A stretch of 64,000 bases of DNA from positions 124,001-188,000 of the forward strand of contig NZ_PJBB01000003.1 of NCBI RefSeq assembly GCF_002836595.1, read 5' to 3'. How positions within the stretch are numbered: the first letter of the stretch is position 1; each line of letters opens with the position of its first letter. The translations under genes were made by a program, and so were the position numbers. The DNA comes from Tenacibaculum sp. Bg11-29. GTDB lineage: Bacteria; Bacteroidota; Bacteroidia; Flavobacteriales; Flavobacteriaceae. Below, piece after piece: positions 26,742 through 35,849 of this stretch. Below the pieces are notes generated by a model, which was not told the DNA's origin, searched no databases, and was given only the letters and a program-made list of their open reading frames with translations.

Positions 26742-28094
26742 ATGAAACGAATTTTAATTTTTGCGATAGTTATCGCTAGTACTCATACTGCCTTTTCTCA
26801 ATCTTTAGGATATAATGATTTAGGTATTTTATTTTCTAAAGACGATAATTATGGAACTGCTCGCTTTGAAGCAATGAGTGGTGCCTTCGGTGCTCTAGGT
26901 GGAGATGTTTCTTCTTTAGGAATTAATCCAGCAGGAGCTTCAGTTGCCAAAAAAAGTGTATTTTCTGCTACACTAAGTAATCGTAATACAGAATATTCTT
27001 CTATGTATTACGGAAATACAACTAATATACAAGACAATTACCTAGACATTAGTCAGGCAGGTGGAATTTTATCTTTTGATACAGCATATAATTCTGAATG
27101 GAATCGATTTGCTTTAAGTTTTAACTATAGAGTTAAAAAAGATTTTGATGGTTTTTACTCTGCTGAAGGAAATAGTAATAACTTATTTTATAACGAGCAT
27201 GTTGCTGATAGCAAAACTGTAAAAACACAGTTTGATGGTAGTATAGAACAATATAATTCAAGTAGAACCCAAGGACAAACAAGTGTTTTTAACGTTGGTT
27301 TTTCTGCAGTACATCAAAATAAATTATTTTTAGGTGCTTCTGTAAATTTTCATGATATAGAATTTTATAGAGAAGCTTATTTTAATGAAGTGAACGATGA
27401 CATTAATGGAAATATTTTAGATGTTGAGAGCTATTCTGAAACATCTATACAAGGAAGCGGAATTTCTCTTGGCTTAGGTTTCATTTATAAACTAAACCAG
27501 AACTTTCGTGTTGGATTAGCATACGAAACCCCAACTTGGTACCAAGAAGTTATTGAAGATTATTATGATGAATTGATAATGAATGAAGTAGAAAACTTAA
27601 ATATTGATTCAGATATTGATAATATAACTCCAGAATCATATTTATACAAATTTAGATCTCCTAGTAGAATTACTGCTAGTGGTGCTTATATATTTGGTAA
27701 AAAAGGACTAATTAGCTTTGATTACACATATAAAGACTACAAAAACACAAAATTTAATAATGGTAATTTTTCTCAAGAAAATGCAAATTTCACAAACAAC
27801 TACCGTAATACCCAATCGTTAAATATTGGTACAGAATGGCGTTTTGATAAAATGAGTATTCGAGGTGGATATCATTATGAAAAAGATCCAAACCTTCTTT
27901 TAGGAAGCAATACAAATAAAGATAATGTTAAAGGATATTCTGCTGGCTTAGGTTATAACTTTGGAAACATGAAGTTTGATTTAGCGTATAGCAATTATGA
28001 AAACAAACAATATTACACTATTTATAATACTGAAGATTTAAATATAAAAAACAACACCTCAAGAATTTCAGCTACTGTTACTTTTAGCTTATAA
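26742..28094 (+). CDS. OmpP1/FadL-family outer-membrane transporter
   Basis: 450 residues. Signal peptide cut near AFSQ, then the FadL N-terminal hatch signature (ARFEAMSGAFGALGGD, SSLGINPAGAS) and a beta-barrel of alternating residues ending in a hydrophobic C-terminus (ISATVTFSL). The family passes hydrophobic compounds such as long-chain fatty acids through the outer membrane. It follows the lipoprotein gene by 49 bases and has its own terminator. Confidence 0.92.
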   Translation: MKRILIFAIVIASTHTAFSQSLGYNDLGILFSKDDNYGTARFEAMSGAFGALGGDVSSLGINPAGASVAKKSVFSATLSNRNTEYSSMYYGNTTNIQDNYLDISQAGGILSFDTAYNSEWNRFALSFNYRVKKDFDGFYSAEGNSNNLFYNEHVADSKTVKTQFDGSIEQYNSSRTQGQTSVFNVGFSAVHQNKLFLGASVNFHDIEFYREAYFNEVNDDINGNILDVESYSETSIQGSGISLGLGFIYKLNQNFRVGLAYETPTWYQEVIEDYYDELIMNEVENLNIDSDIDNITPESYLYKFRSPSRITASGAYIFGKKGLISFDYTYKDYKNTKFNNGNFSQENANFTNNYRNTQSLNIGTEWRFDKMSIRGGYHYEKDPNLLLGSNTNKDNVKGYSAGLGYNFGNMKFDLAYSNYENKQYYTIYNTEDLNIKNNTSRISATVTFSL

Positions 28095-28115
28095 TCGTAT
28101 AGATAACAACTTTAT

Positions 28116-28146
28116 ATAAAAAGTCCTGCTTTCGCAGGACTTTTTA
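28116..28146 (+). terminator. Terminator after the FadL-like gene
   Basis: Stem AAAAAGTCCTGC/GCAGGACTTTTT with loop TTTC and a trailing T-run. Confidence 0.92.
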
Positions 28147-28172
28147 TATTCACATATATCAGTTTTTTACCG

Positions 28173-28180
28173 TAATTTTG
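28173..28180 (+). promoter_or_regulatory. -7 element TAATTTTG of the nifU-menG-porT unit
   Basis: TAnnTTTG match 18 bases before the ATG at 28199. It overlaps the upstream TTG that would lengthen the ORF, so the ATG is preferred. Confidence 0.65.
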
Positions 28181-28198
28181 CACTTCATTTTACAACTT

Positions 28199-29092
28199 AT
28201 GAGCTCAATTAAAATAAACACACAGGAAACTAATAACGAAACCATTCTTAAATTTGTGAGTAATACAATTTTAATAAACGGTGGTAGTTATGAATTCAAC
28301 AATATAGATGAAGCTAAAGATTCACATTTAGCACAACAACTTTTTTATCTTCCATTTGTAAAGAAAATATTAATTACAGCAAACTTTATTGCCATTCAAC
28401 GTTATGACATCGTTCAGTGGGATGATGTTGAAGAAGAGGTTCGTGAACAGATTGAAAACTATTTACAAGAAGGAAATACACTTGTAAAAGAAGAAACAAA
28501 GAAAAAAGACGCCGTTGAAGTATATGCCGAGGTTACACCAAACCCAGCTGTAATGAAATTCGGTTCTAACAAAGCGCTTACCCAGACAGATGTTGAATTT
28601 AAAAACATTGAAGAAGCGAGTAAATCTTCACCGTTAGCACAAGAACTATTCGGATTTCCGTTTGTAAAAGAAATTTTTATTTCTGAAAATTATGTGTCGA
28701 TTACAAAATACGACATGATAGAATGGAATGAAGTACATCAAGAAATTCGTACTTTCATAAGAAGCTATATTCAAGATGGAAAAACAATTATACAAGAGCT
28801 TCCGAAACAACAAACCAAGCAAAATGTTGAAATACCTAAAGAAGATTTAACTGATACTGAAGCTAAAATTGTTGATATTTTAGACGAATACATTAAGCCA
28901 GCTGTTGCTTCAGATGGTGGTAATATTGCATTTCAATCATACGATAAAGAAACCAAAAGAGTTAGTGTAATTTTGCAAGGAGCTTGTAGCGGATGTCCTT
29001 CATCAACCGTAACTTTAAAAAATGGTATTGAAACAATGCTTAAAGATATGCTCCCAAACCTAATTAACGAAGTAGTTGCAATTAACGGATAA
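28199..29092 (+). CDS. NifU-family Fe-S scaffold with duplicated N-terminal domain
   Basis: 297 residues. Two tandem Nfu N-terminal-like domains (about 1-85 and 100-185; compare AQQLFYLPFVKKILITANF with AQELFGFPFVKEIFISENY) are followed by a C-terminal NifU domain with the cluster-binding pair CSGC in GACSGCPSSTVTLKNGIE. It assembles or carries Fe-S clusters to apoproteins in the cytoplasm. The N-terminal duplication is known in Bacteroidota homologues. First gene of a unit with menG and porT. Confidence 0.93.
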   Translation: MSSIKINTQETNNETILKFVSNTILINGGSYEFNNIDEAKDSHLAQQLFYLPFVKKILITANFIAIQRYDIVQWDDVEEEVREQIENYLQEGNTLVKEETKKKDAVEVYAEVTPNPAVMKFGSNKALTQTDVEFKNIEEASKSSPLAQELFGFPFVKEIFISENYVSITKYDMIEWNEVHQEIRTFIRSYIQDGKTIIQELPKQQTKQNVEIPKEDLTDTEAKIVDILDEYIKPAVASDGGNIAFQSYDKETKRVSVILQGACSGCPSSTVTLKNGIETMLKDMLPNLINEVVAING

Positions 29093-29105
29093 TTCTTAAA
29101 CTTAT

Positions 29106-29834
29106 ATGTCAAAAACAATCAAACCATACAAAGATTCTGAATTAGGGAAAAAAGAGCAGGTCGCTAAAATGTTTGACAATATTTCTGAAGATTACGATGG
29201 CTTAAATCGCATTATTTCTTTAGGAATTGATGTTAGTTGGAGAAAAAAGGTAGTAAAATTAATTGGAGAAAATAACCCTCAACAAATTTTAGATATTGCT
29301 ACAGGAACTGGTGACCTAGCTTTAATGATGGCAAAACTGAATCCTAAAAAAATTATTGGTTTAGATATCTCTTCTGGAATGTTAGAAGTTGGAAAGCAAA
29401 AAATAGCAAAAGCTAACTTATCAGATAAAATTGAAATGATTGTTGGCGATAGTGAAAATATCCCTTTTGATAACAATACTTTTGATGCTATTACTGTTTC
29501 TTTTGGAGTCCGAAATTTTGAAAATCTTGACAAAGGTTTAACTGAAATATACCGCGTTTTAAAACCTGGAGGTAAATTTGTAGTGCTAGAAACCTCTAAC
29601 CCTACCAAGTTTCCTTTTAAACAAGGCTATAAATTTTACACTAATTTTATCTTACCTGTTATTGGTAAAATATTTTCAAAAGACAAAGTAGCATACTCAT
29701 ATTTATCTGAAAGTGCTAATTCTTTTCCTTTTGGAGAAGCCTTTAACAATATTTTACAAAAAAACGGGTTTAATAGTGCTAACAATTTACCTGTAACTTT
29801 TGGTGTTGCATCAATTTATACCGCTTTAAAATAA
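29106..29834 (+). CDS. ubiE: Demethylmenaquinone methyltransferase (UbiE/MenG)
   Basis: 242 residues, class I SAM methyltransferase. The SAM-binding motif [15 protein letters not shown] (about 60-74) and the family signatures [19 protein letters not shown] and [15 protein letters not shown] are seen. It methylates demethylmenaquinone in the last step of menaquinone synthesis; Bacteroidota use menaquinone, so MenG activity is the natural reading. 13 bases after nifU and 1 base before porT. Confidence 0.95.
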   Translation: MSKTIKPYKDSELGKKEQVAKMFDNISEDYDGLNRIISLGIDVSWRKKVVKLIGENNPQQILDIATGTGDLALMMAKLNPKKIIGLDISSGMLEVGKQKIAKANLSDKIEMIVGDSENIPFDNNTFDAITVSFGVRNFENLDKGLTEIYRVLKPGGKFVVLETSNPTKFPFKQGYKFYTNFILPVIGKIFSKDKVAYSYLSESANSFPFGEAFNNILQKNGFNSANNLPVTFGVASIYTALK

Positions 29835-29835
29835 T

Positions 29836-30537
29836 ATGCTAAAAAAACTCTTTCTTCTCGGATTCTTCGGATTTATTTCATACAGCTCTCAAGCACAACG
29901 TGAAAAAATACTAAACCTCCCTAGTTTTGATAAGGACCTTTTTCATTATGGTTTTTATTTAGGGACTAATAACAATAGTTATAAAGTATCTTATAAGCCG
30001 AGTTCTTTTAATAATGCGGAAATAGAAGTTACATCTTCTATTGGTTTTAATGTTGGTTTAATTGCCGATTTGCGATTACACAACAACATAAACTTAAGGT
30101 TTGAACCTGGATTAATGTCTAACACCAAAACATTAACATTTAAGCATATTTCTGGAGCAGATAATGTAAAAATTAGAGAAGTTGGAGCTACTTATTTACA
30201 TTTACCTCTAGTCTTAAAACTAAGTACTAATAGACTTAATAATGTAAGGCCATATGTGCTAGGAGGTATATCATATGATTATAATTTTTCGAGTAATGAA
30301 AATAATAATAACGATAATTTTACTGGAGAGTTTAGAACAACAACAAGCAATATAATGTATGAGATAGGAGTTGGTGTAGATTTTTATTTCAGTTACTTTA
30401 AGTTCTCTCCTTCTATAAGAGGTGTTTTTGCGATTAACAATGAAATTGTACATGACAATAAAGCCTTAAGTCAATGGACAGATCCTATTGACTATCTAGG
30501 CACAAGAGGAGTGTTTCTACATTTATCTTTTGAATAA
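29836..30537 (+). CDS. porT: PorT/SprT, type IX secretion system outer-membrane protein
   Basis: 233 residues with a signal peptide (cut after SSQA) and an eight-strand outer-membrane barrel pattern (LHYGFYLGTNNN-like start, GVDFYFSYFKFSPSIRG, final LHLSFE). The ubiE-porT gene order is conserved in Bacteroidota, and porT (sprT in Flavobacterium) is required for type IX secretion and gliding. Identification therefore rests on both sequence and synteny. A terminator overlaps the stop. Confidence 0.88.
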   Translation: MLKKLFLLGFFGFISYSSQAQREKILNLPSFDKDLFHYGFYLGTNNNSYKVSYKPSSFNNAEIEVTSSIGFNVGLIADLRLHNNINLRFEPGLMSNTKTLTFKHISGADNVKIREVGATYLHLPLVLKLSTNRLNNVRPYVLGGISYDYNFSSNENNNNDNFTGEFRTTTSNIMYEIGVGVDFYFSYFKFSPSIRGVFAINNEIVHDNKALSQWTDPIDYLGTRGVFLHLSFE

Positions 30538-30573
30538 AAAAAAAAGCTACTATTAATTTAGTAGCTTTTTTTT
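30538..30573 (+). terminator. porT terminator
   Basis: Stem AAAAAGCTACTA/TAGTAGCTTTTT with a short loop and a T-run. Confidence 0.9.
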
Positions 30574-30615
30574 ATTCTAATAACTACCTTATAAACAGAA
30601 AATAAAATACAAAGA

Positions 30616-30720
30616 AAATGACTTCCGTTTCCGAAAGTCATTTAAATAACCAAGAAGGCAGGAGTCCCCCGAATTCTACCTTCTTGGTATGTGACACAAT
30701 TATTTATTTCAAGTCACATA
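30616..30720 (-). ncRNA. Candidate structured small RNA, unit 2 (TTCGGGGGACT loop)
   Basis: No ORF. Read on the minus strand there are three hairpins in a row: TATGTGAC/GTCACATA (30688-30720), a long stem ACCAAGAAGG/CCTTCTTGGT (30649-30688) holding TTCGGGGGACT in its loop, and a terminator-like AAATGACTT/AAGTCATTT (30616-30643) followed by TTTTC. The G-rich loop and its closing stem recur in the neighbouring unit, with a compensatory A-T to G-C change. No promoter box is seen directly upstream, so it may be read through from unit 1. Confidence 0.5.
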
Positions 30721-30730
30721 TTTATATATC

Positions 30731-30830
30731 AAAAAAAAAATGATCATCTTACGATGATCATTTCAGTAAAGAAAAACTTTACTAATAAGATAGAAGTCCC
30801 CCGAAATCTATCATATTCTTTTAAAATTTT
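30731..30830 (-). ncRNA. Candidate structured small RNA, unit 1 (TTCGGGGGACT loop)
   Basis: On the minus strand a TATCTTTG promoter box (30837-30844) is followed by a hairpin GATAGA/TCTATC (30789-30812) with TTCGGGGGACT in the loop. Next come a second hairpin AGTAAAG/CTTTACT (30765-30783) and a strong terminator AAATGATCATC/GATGATCATTT with ten T (30731-30763). Promoter, body and terminator give a transcript of about 100 bases. It lies in the gap between porT and the MscS-like gene and encodes no protein. Confidence 0.6.
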
Positions 30831-30836
30831 ATACAT

Positions 30837-30844
30837 CAAAGATA
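30837..30844 (-). promoter_or_regulatory. -7 element TATCTTTG of the small-RNA candidate
   Basis: Exact TAnnTTTG on the minus strand, 25 bases before the first hairpin and 20 bases after the stop of the MscS-like gene. Confidence 0.5.
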
Positions 30845-30864
30845 TAAAAAAAACTTAAATTTAT

Positions 30865-31683
30865 TTATTTTTTAACAATTATTTTACTATCTACAACGTC
30901 CTTGATCGGAAAGACTACTTTCTCATTAGCAGTTGTAACCGTTAAGCATATATTATCTATTGCTGTTATAACTCCCTCAACATCACCTATAATTACCTTT
31001 TCACCTATTCCTATGTTTTTTCTAGAGTAATAACCATAAAGTAATTTTGCTACAATATCTTTAGCTCCAAGACCAAATGCCAAAGTAAATGCCAAAAGAA
31101 CTGAACCTATTAAAAGAGTTAAGTTACTCTTTATAATAGATGTATCTACCCCTGCTTGATCTAATGCTGTTATTGACAAAAACACTACTATTAAATAAAA
31201 AGCAATATTCCCTACTAAATTACCACCTGAAATTTCAAACGATTTAAACATTGTTTGAACAGCCTTCTTTACTACTGTACCTAAATAAGCTCCAACAACA
31301 AATATTGCAATAGCTGTTAATAATCTTGGTAGATAAGCAAAAAAGCTTTTTATTCCTTCTGATACGACTTTTAAACCAAACATTTCAGCGCCTACCATAA
31401 CTAACACAAAAATCAAAAACCACTTCAATACTGCTAATATTACATTAGTTAATACAATATTTATAGTTGAATTTCCAAATATTTCTGTTTTACTTAATTT
31501 TTTTGACCATTCATCTATTTTTGTTTTTGATAGCGCTTTTTTAATAATATATAAAAAAACTTTTATCAATAACCATGAAGCTACAACAAAACCTATAAAC
31601 CCAGCTACTGTAGGTAACTTGTCTATTATACTTTCAAAAGTATCTTTAAAGGGCTTAAAAAAATTAATTTGTAATCCGTACAT
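30865..31683 (-). CDS. MscS-type mechanosensitive channel with extra membrane helices
   Basis: 272 residues. Five to six membrane helices precede an MscS-like beta domain. The pore-helix-like segment LTLLIGSVLLAFTLAFGLGAKDIVAKLLYGYY (about 190-222) and the downstream IGEKVIIGDVEGVITAIDN fit the MscS family; VKWFLIF...LPRLLTAIAIFVVGAYLG resembles the channel-associated helix repeat (CmpX-like). The C-terminal mixed domain of E. coli MscS is shortened. Likely an inner-membrane channel for osmotic down-shock. It lies downstream of an ECF sigma factor and a 60-residue ORF on the same strand, perhaps its regulon. Confidence 0.85.
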   Translation of the reverse strand: MYGLQINFFKPFKDTFESIIDKLPTVAGFIGFVVASWLLIKVFLYIIKKALSKTKIDEWSKKLSKTEIFGNSTINIVLTNVILAVLKWFLIFVLVMVGAEMFGLKVVSEGIKSFFAYLPRLLTAIAIFVVGAYLGTVVKKAVQTMFKSFEISGGNLVGNIAFYLIVVFLSITALDQAGVDTSIIKSNLTLLIGSVLLAFTLAFGLGAKDIVAKLLYGYYSRKNIGIGEKVIIGDVEGVITAIDNICLTVTTANEKVVFPIKDVVDSKIIVKK

Positions 31684-31720
31684 AATAATTAGTATTAGTT
31701 CTTAATCTATTTTAGTTAAT

Positions 31721-31903
31721 TTATTCTTTAGTCGAAATTTCTCCTCCACCCAATAGATCTACGATTGTACTGGGGTATTTCACTACAAATAAATCAGCCA
31801 TATCTATAGTCAGTTTTATCATAGCCACATCATTAAGTACTTTTTCTTTAAGTACTTCTGGTAACTCTTCGTTATGTAATATTTTCTTAAATGGGTTATC
31901 CAT
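31721..31903 (-). CDS. Conserved-looking 60-residue protein in a sigma-factor operon
   Basis: 60 residues (MDNPFKKILHNEELPEVL...), no signal peptide or membrane helix; helix-forming N-terminal part, then DMADLFVVKYPSTIVDLLGG. It starts 5 bases after the sigma-factor gene and precedes the channel gene by 37 bases. It could be a small partner of the sigma factor; it does not look like a classic membrane anti-sigma factor. Function unknown. Confidence 0.7.
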   Translation of the reverse strand: MDNPFKKILHNEELPEVLKEKVLNDVAMIKLTIDMADLFVVKYPSTIVDLLGGGEISTKE

Positions 31904-31908
31904 AATTA

Positions 31909-32478
31909 TTACAATTCGTTATAGGCTTTTATAACTTTTCCTTTCGCTCTTTTCAAACGCATTTTTACAGCACTCTCTCCCAGATCTAATGTTATTGAAA
32001 TATCTTTAATACTCATATCATCTTGATATTTCATTAATAAAATCATTTTTTCGGAAGCAGCAATTATTTCTAGAGCCTTTGCTAATTTATCTGATTTTAA
32101 TTCAAATAATGTAGCATCGTCAATTTCATCTTCGTTACTATTCTCTTTAATTTGATCTGTAACTACTGTTACTTTTTCTTTTCTTTTCTCTTTATTTCTT
32201 TGCACGTAATTTACACAGAAATTATAGGTAAAAGAATACAGCCATGTAGAAAATTTCGATTTACCTTTAAAAGTTCTTAATTTACCAAATAAAAGAATAA
32301 ATACATCGTGCGTTAAATCTTGTGCCTCTTCTTTATTTTTAGAAAAACCATAACATTTATTATATACCACACCAGCATAACGGTCATATAAAACTGCGAA
32401 CAAATGAGTATCATTTTTTTCTACAATTTTACTAACCAGCTCTTCATCGCTTAGTTTTGTTATATCAAGACTTTTCAA
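31909..32478 (-). CDS. ECF RNA polymerase sigma factor (paralogue A)
   Basis: 189 residues. Region 2 has the YDRYAGVVYNKCYGFSKNKEEAQDLTHDVFI core (about 31-61) and FSTWLYSFTYNFCVNYVQRNK; region 4 has the helix-turn-helix MSIKDISITLDLGESAVKMRLKRAK. It directs RNA polymerase to a specific regulon. Followed by the 60-residue ORF and the MscS-like channel. Very similar to the next gene upstream, so the two arose by duplication. Confidence 0.93.
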   Translation of the reverse strand: MKSLDITKLSDEELVSKIVEKNDTHLFAVLYDRYAGVVYNKCYGFSKNKEEAQDLTHDVFILLFGKLRTFKGKSKFSTWLYSFTYNFCVNYVQRNKEKRKEKVTVVTDQIKENSNEDEIDDATLFELKSDKLAKALEIIAASEKMILLMKYQDDMSIKDISITLDLGESAVKMRLKRAKGKVIKAYNEL

Positions 32479-32718
32479 TAGCTAAGTTTGGTTCTTAATT
32501 TATAGTTAGGCTTGTAATTAGTTAAGACCCTTTTATTTAAAAAAGTCACTTTTTATTCTTTTAGAGATTTGCAAATTTAACACTTCTTTAACTAAAAAAG
32601 AAATAAAATAAAAAAGACTATCTTATACTGCTATTTAATAATGCAATAAAATTAATGTATTACGCACAAAATATTGTTTAAAACAATAATGTTTTTATTG
32701 GTAAACCATATTTTTCAC

Positions 32719-33279
32719 TCATAATTTACTGTAAACTTTTATAACTTTTTGTTTTGCTCTTTTTATTCGCATTTTCACAGCACTATGTCCTAAAGCTAAT
32801 ATTTCAGATATGTCATTAATACTCATATCTTTTTGATATTTCATTAAAAGAATATTCTTTTCTGAAACAGGTATAATTGCTAATGCTTTTTTAAGTTTTT
32901 CAGATTTTAACTCAAAAAAAGTTATATCATTAACTTCATCATTATTATCTTTAATACGATCTGTTATTACAGTAATTTTTTGTTTTTTCTTGTAACTATT
33001 ACGGTTTACATAGTTTACACAAAAATTATAAGTAAAAGAATATAACCATACAGAGAATTTAGAAGACCCTTTAAAAGTTTTTAACTTAAAAAACAATCTT
33101 ATAAATACATCATGCATTAAATCTTCTGCCTCATGTTTATTTTTGGAGAAGCCATAACACTTATTGTATACAAGCCTATAAAAACGCTCATATAATAGTG
33201 CGAATAATTCTCTATCATTTGTTCTAATTATTTCAAAAACTAAATCTTCGTCAGTTATTTTTATTGCTATACTATTCAT
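32719..33279 (-). CDS. ECF RNA polymerase sigma factor (paralogue B)
   Basis: 186 residues from ATG 33279; an upstream alternative start adds 14 residues unlike the family. Region 2 (YERFYRLVYNKCYGFSKNKHEAEDL) and region 4 (MSINDISEILALGHSAVKMRIKRAK) line up with paralogue A over the full length with roughly two thirds identity by eye. The 240 bases between the two genes hold no ORF. Whether both are active on the same promoters is unknown. Confidence 0.92.
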   Translation of the reverse strand: MNSIAIKITDEDLVFEIIRTNDRELFALLYERFYRLVYNKCYGFSKNKHEAEDLMHDVFIRLFFKLKTFKGSSKFSVWLYSFTYNFCVNYVNRNSYKKKQKITVITDRIKDNNDEVNDITFFELKSEKLKKALAIIPVSEKNILLMKYQKDMSINDISEILALGHSAVKMRIKRAKQKVIKVYSKL

Positions 33280-33480
33280 TTTGGTTGTATTTAGATCATA
33301 AATTAAATGAATGAATAGCATTTAAAAAGTTTAAAAAAGTTTAAATAACATTATGTATCGATAAATAACCAAAAACAAACTTTTTAATAAAAAACAAACT
33401 TTTTTGTAACATAAACACCTTTTCTAACGTATAATATTATGTAGGGAGATTGATGAATTAAAAAAATATTACTTAATTAG

Positions 33481-34344
33481 ATGAGACAACTTAAAATTAC
33501 CAAGCAGGTTACTAATAGAGAAACCGCTTCTTTAGACAAATATTTACAAGAAATAGGAAAGGTAGATTTAATTACTGCTGATGAAGAAGTTGAATTAGCA
33601 CAAAGAATTAAAGCTGGTGACCAAAGAGCCTTAGAAAAATTAACTAAAGCTAATTTACGTTTCGTTGTTTCGGTAGCTAAGCAATATCAAAACCAAGGAT
33701 TAACATTACCTGATTTAATTAACGAAGGTAATTTAGGTTTAATTAAAGCGGCAAAACGTTTTGATGAAACTCGTGGATTTAAATTTATCTCATATGCTGT
33801 ATGGTGGATTCGTCAATCTATATTACAAGCATTAGCAGAACAATCTCGTATTGTACGTTTACCGTTAAACAAGATTGGATCTATTAACAAGATTAATAAA
33901 ATGTATGCTTTCTTAGAGCAAGAAAATGAAAGACCTCCAAGTCCTGAAGAAATTGCTAAGAAATTAGACATGACAGTAAACGACGTAAAAGAATCAATGA
34001 AAAATTCTGGTCGTCACGTATCTATGGATGCTCCATTAATTGAAGGTGAAGATTCTAACTTATATGATGTATTAAATTCAGGAGAATCACCAAACCCGGA
34101 TAAAACATTATTACACGAATCTTTACGTATTGAAATTAATCGTGCCTTAGAAACATTAACACCACGTGAAGCTGATGTTGTTAAACTTTACTTCGGTTTA
34201 GGTGAACACCAACCAATGACTTTAGAAGAAATTGGAGAAACTTTCGATTTAACTCGTGAACGTGTACGTCAAATTAAAGAAAAAGCAATCCGCAGATTAA
34301 AACATACATCTCGTAGTAAAATATTAATGACTTACTTAGGCTAG
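33481..34344 (+). CDS. rpoD: Primary sigma factor (RpoD/SigA, Bacteroidota short type)
   Basis: 287 residues, far shorter than E. coli RpoD because region 1.1 and the non-conserved insert are missing, as is normal in Bacteroidota. Region 1.2 ([15 protein letters not shown]), region 2 ([33 protein letters not shown]), region 3 and region 4.2 ([28 protein letters not shown]) are complete. It recognises the TAnnTTTG promoters that are seen through this window. Own terminator downstream. Confidence 0.97.
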   Translation: MRQLKITKQVTNRETASLDKYLQEIGKVDLITADEEVELAQRIKAGDQRALEKLTKANLRFVVSVAKQYQNQGLTLPDLINEGNLGLIKAAKRFDETRGFKFISYAVWWIRQSILQALAEQSRIVRLPLNKIGSINKINKMYAFLEQENERPPSPEEIAKKLDMTVNDVKESMKNSGRHVSMDAPLIEGEDSNLYDVLNSGESPNPDKTLLHESLRIEINRALETLTPREADVVKLYFGLGEHQPMTLEEIGETFDLTRERVRQIKEKAIRRLKHTSRSKILMTYLG

Positions 34345-34402
34345 TAATCGCAGATTACATCAGGTATCTCACTCATATTTTTCATAAATGAGTATATAAA
34401 AT

Positions 34403-34439
34403 AAAAAAACTCTCGAATTAATTTTCGAGAGTTTTTTTA
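34403..34439 (+). terminator. rpoD terminator
   Basis: Stem AAAACTCTCGAA/TTCGAGAGTTTT with a short loop and T-run. Confidence 0.92.
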
Positions 34440-34560
34440 TTAGAAGCTATTTCCTGCTTTTTGCTATATCTTTTTTTCATTCTTCAAAAAAGGATGCCGC
34501 TTCAATCAGGGCTAAAATAAACACAACAGCTATTATATATTTTTTATAACACTAATTATT

Positions 34561-34568
34561 TATATTTG
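34561..34568 (+). promoter_or_regulatory. -7 element TATATTTG of rpe
   Basis: TAnnTTTG match 26 bases before the rpe ATG. Confidence 0.6.
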
Positions 34569-34594
34569 CAAGCTAACAATACAACAACAAACTA

Positions 34595-35251
34595 ATGAGT
34601 AATTTAATTGCACCTTCAGTGTTAGCAGCAGATTTTGCTAACCTACAAAGAGACATCGAAATGGTAAACAATAGTGATGCCGATTGGTTTCATATTGATA
34701 TTATGGATGGTGTATTTGTACCAAATATATCTTTCGGAATGCCAGTTTTAAAAGCAATTACAAAACATGCTAAAAAAACAATCGATGTGCATTTAATGAT
34801 TGTAAACCCAGATCAATACATTGAAACCTTTGCTGATTTAGGTGCAGATATTTTAACCGTACATTACGAAGCTTGTACTCACGTACATAGAACAATTCAA
34901 GCTATAAAAGCAGCAGGAATGAAAGCAGGAATCGCTTTAAACCCTCATACACCAATATCTGTTTTAGAAGATATTATTCAAGATTTAGATTTAGTTTGTA
35001 TTATGAGTGTAAATCCTGGTTTTGGAGGGCAATCATTCATCGAAAACACTTACAAAAAAACAAGTCAACTAAAACATCTTATTGAATTTTCAAACTCTGA
35101 ATGTCAAATAGAAATAGATGGTGGTGTAACCGATAAAAACGCTAATAAACTTATTGAAGCTGGCGCTAATGTACTTGTTGCTGGTAGTTATGTTTTTAAA
35201 AGCGATAACCCTACCGAAACTATTAAAAGCTTAAAAGAATTGGTAAATTAA
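34595..35251 (+). CDS. rpe: Ribulose-phosphate 3-epimerase
   Basis: 218 residues, TIM barrel. Interconverts ribulose-5-phosphate and xylulose-5-phosphate in the pentose phosphate pathway. Metal and substrate motifs are visible: APSVLAADFANL at the start, WFHIDIMDGVFVPN (catalytic Asp, His), IDVHLMI, MSVNPGFGGQSF and EIDGGV. Length is normal. Single gene with its own promoter and a terminator shared with the convergent CBS gene. Confidence 0.97.
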   Translation: MSNLIAPSVLAADFANLQRDIEMVNNSDADWFHIDIMDGVFVPNISFGMPVLKAITKHAKKTIDVHLMIVNPDQYIETFADLGADILTVHYEACTHVHRTIQAIKAAGMKAGIALNPHTPISVLEDIIQDLDLVCIMSVNPGFGGQSFIENTYKKTSQLKHLIEFSNSECQIEIDGGVTDKNANKLIEAGANVLVAGSYVFKSDNPTETIKSLKELVN

Positions 35252-35257
35252 AATAAA

Positions 35258-35289
35258 GAAAAGAGGAGGTTTAAAACCTCCTCTTTTTA
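35258..35289. terminator. Bidirectional terminator rpe/CBS gene
   Basis: Stem AAAAGAGGAGG/CCTCCTCTTTT between convergent genes. Confidence 0.92.
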
Positions 35290-35291
35290 GT

Positions 35292-35711
35292 TTAAAATTG
35301 TTCTAATAAATAATTAATTAAATCGGTTGTAGTTACAATACCAACTAATTCGTTATTATCAACAACTGGTAAAGCGTGAAATTCTTTTTTAGATAAAATT
35401 TCGGAAACCTCTTTTATTGTTGACGAAGAATTTACTGTTACTAATGTTTTTGCCATTACCTGATCAATAGTAAACATATTATAAACCACAGTATCTACAT
35501 CTTTTTCATCTTCATCAGCAGCATCTGCAAAACTAATTCTTAATAAATCAGTATAACTTAGCATCCCTTTTATTTCAGTACCGCTTACAACAGGAATATG
35601 TCTTATTTTTTCTTTCTTAAATAACTTTTCAGCAAGTAATAAATCATCAGTACTACTTAATGTAATTACGTTTTCACTCATAATAGCTGATACTGGTGTT
35701 CTTTTTTTCAT
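35292..35711 (-). CDS. CBS-domain pair protein
   Basis: 139 residues that consist of two CBS motifs (about 8-62, VSAIMSENVITLS...KGMLSYTDLL, and about 78-137, VDQ/VMAKTLVTVNSS...LVGIVTTTDLINYL). Such pairs bind adenine nucleotides or similar ligands and regulate partner proteins. With no fused domain the partner is unknown. It is divergent from the Crp-like gene, with about 140 bases between them. Confidence 0.93.
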   Translation of the reverse strand: MKKRTPVSAIMSENVITLSSTDDLLLAEKLFKKEKIRHIPVVSGTEIKGMLSYTDLLRISFADAADEDEKDVDTVVYNMFTIDQVMAKTLVTVNSSSTIKEVSEILSKKEFHALPVVDNNELVGIVTTTDLINYLLEQF

Positions 35712-35849
35712 CTTTATTCTTTTTAATTACTTAGTTTATCTTTAATTTCTATATCAAATTTCAGCAATAAATTCAACTAAAAATCTGATTGAAATCATGC
35801 TTTATTATTTAATTTATTTGTAAATTATGCTTTATAAATAAGCATTAAA

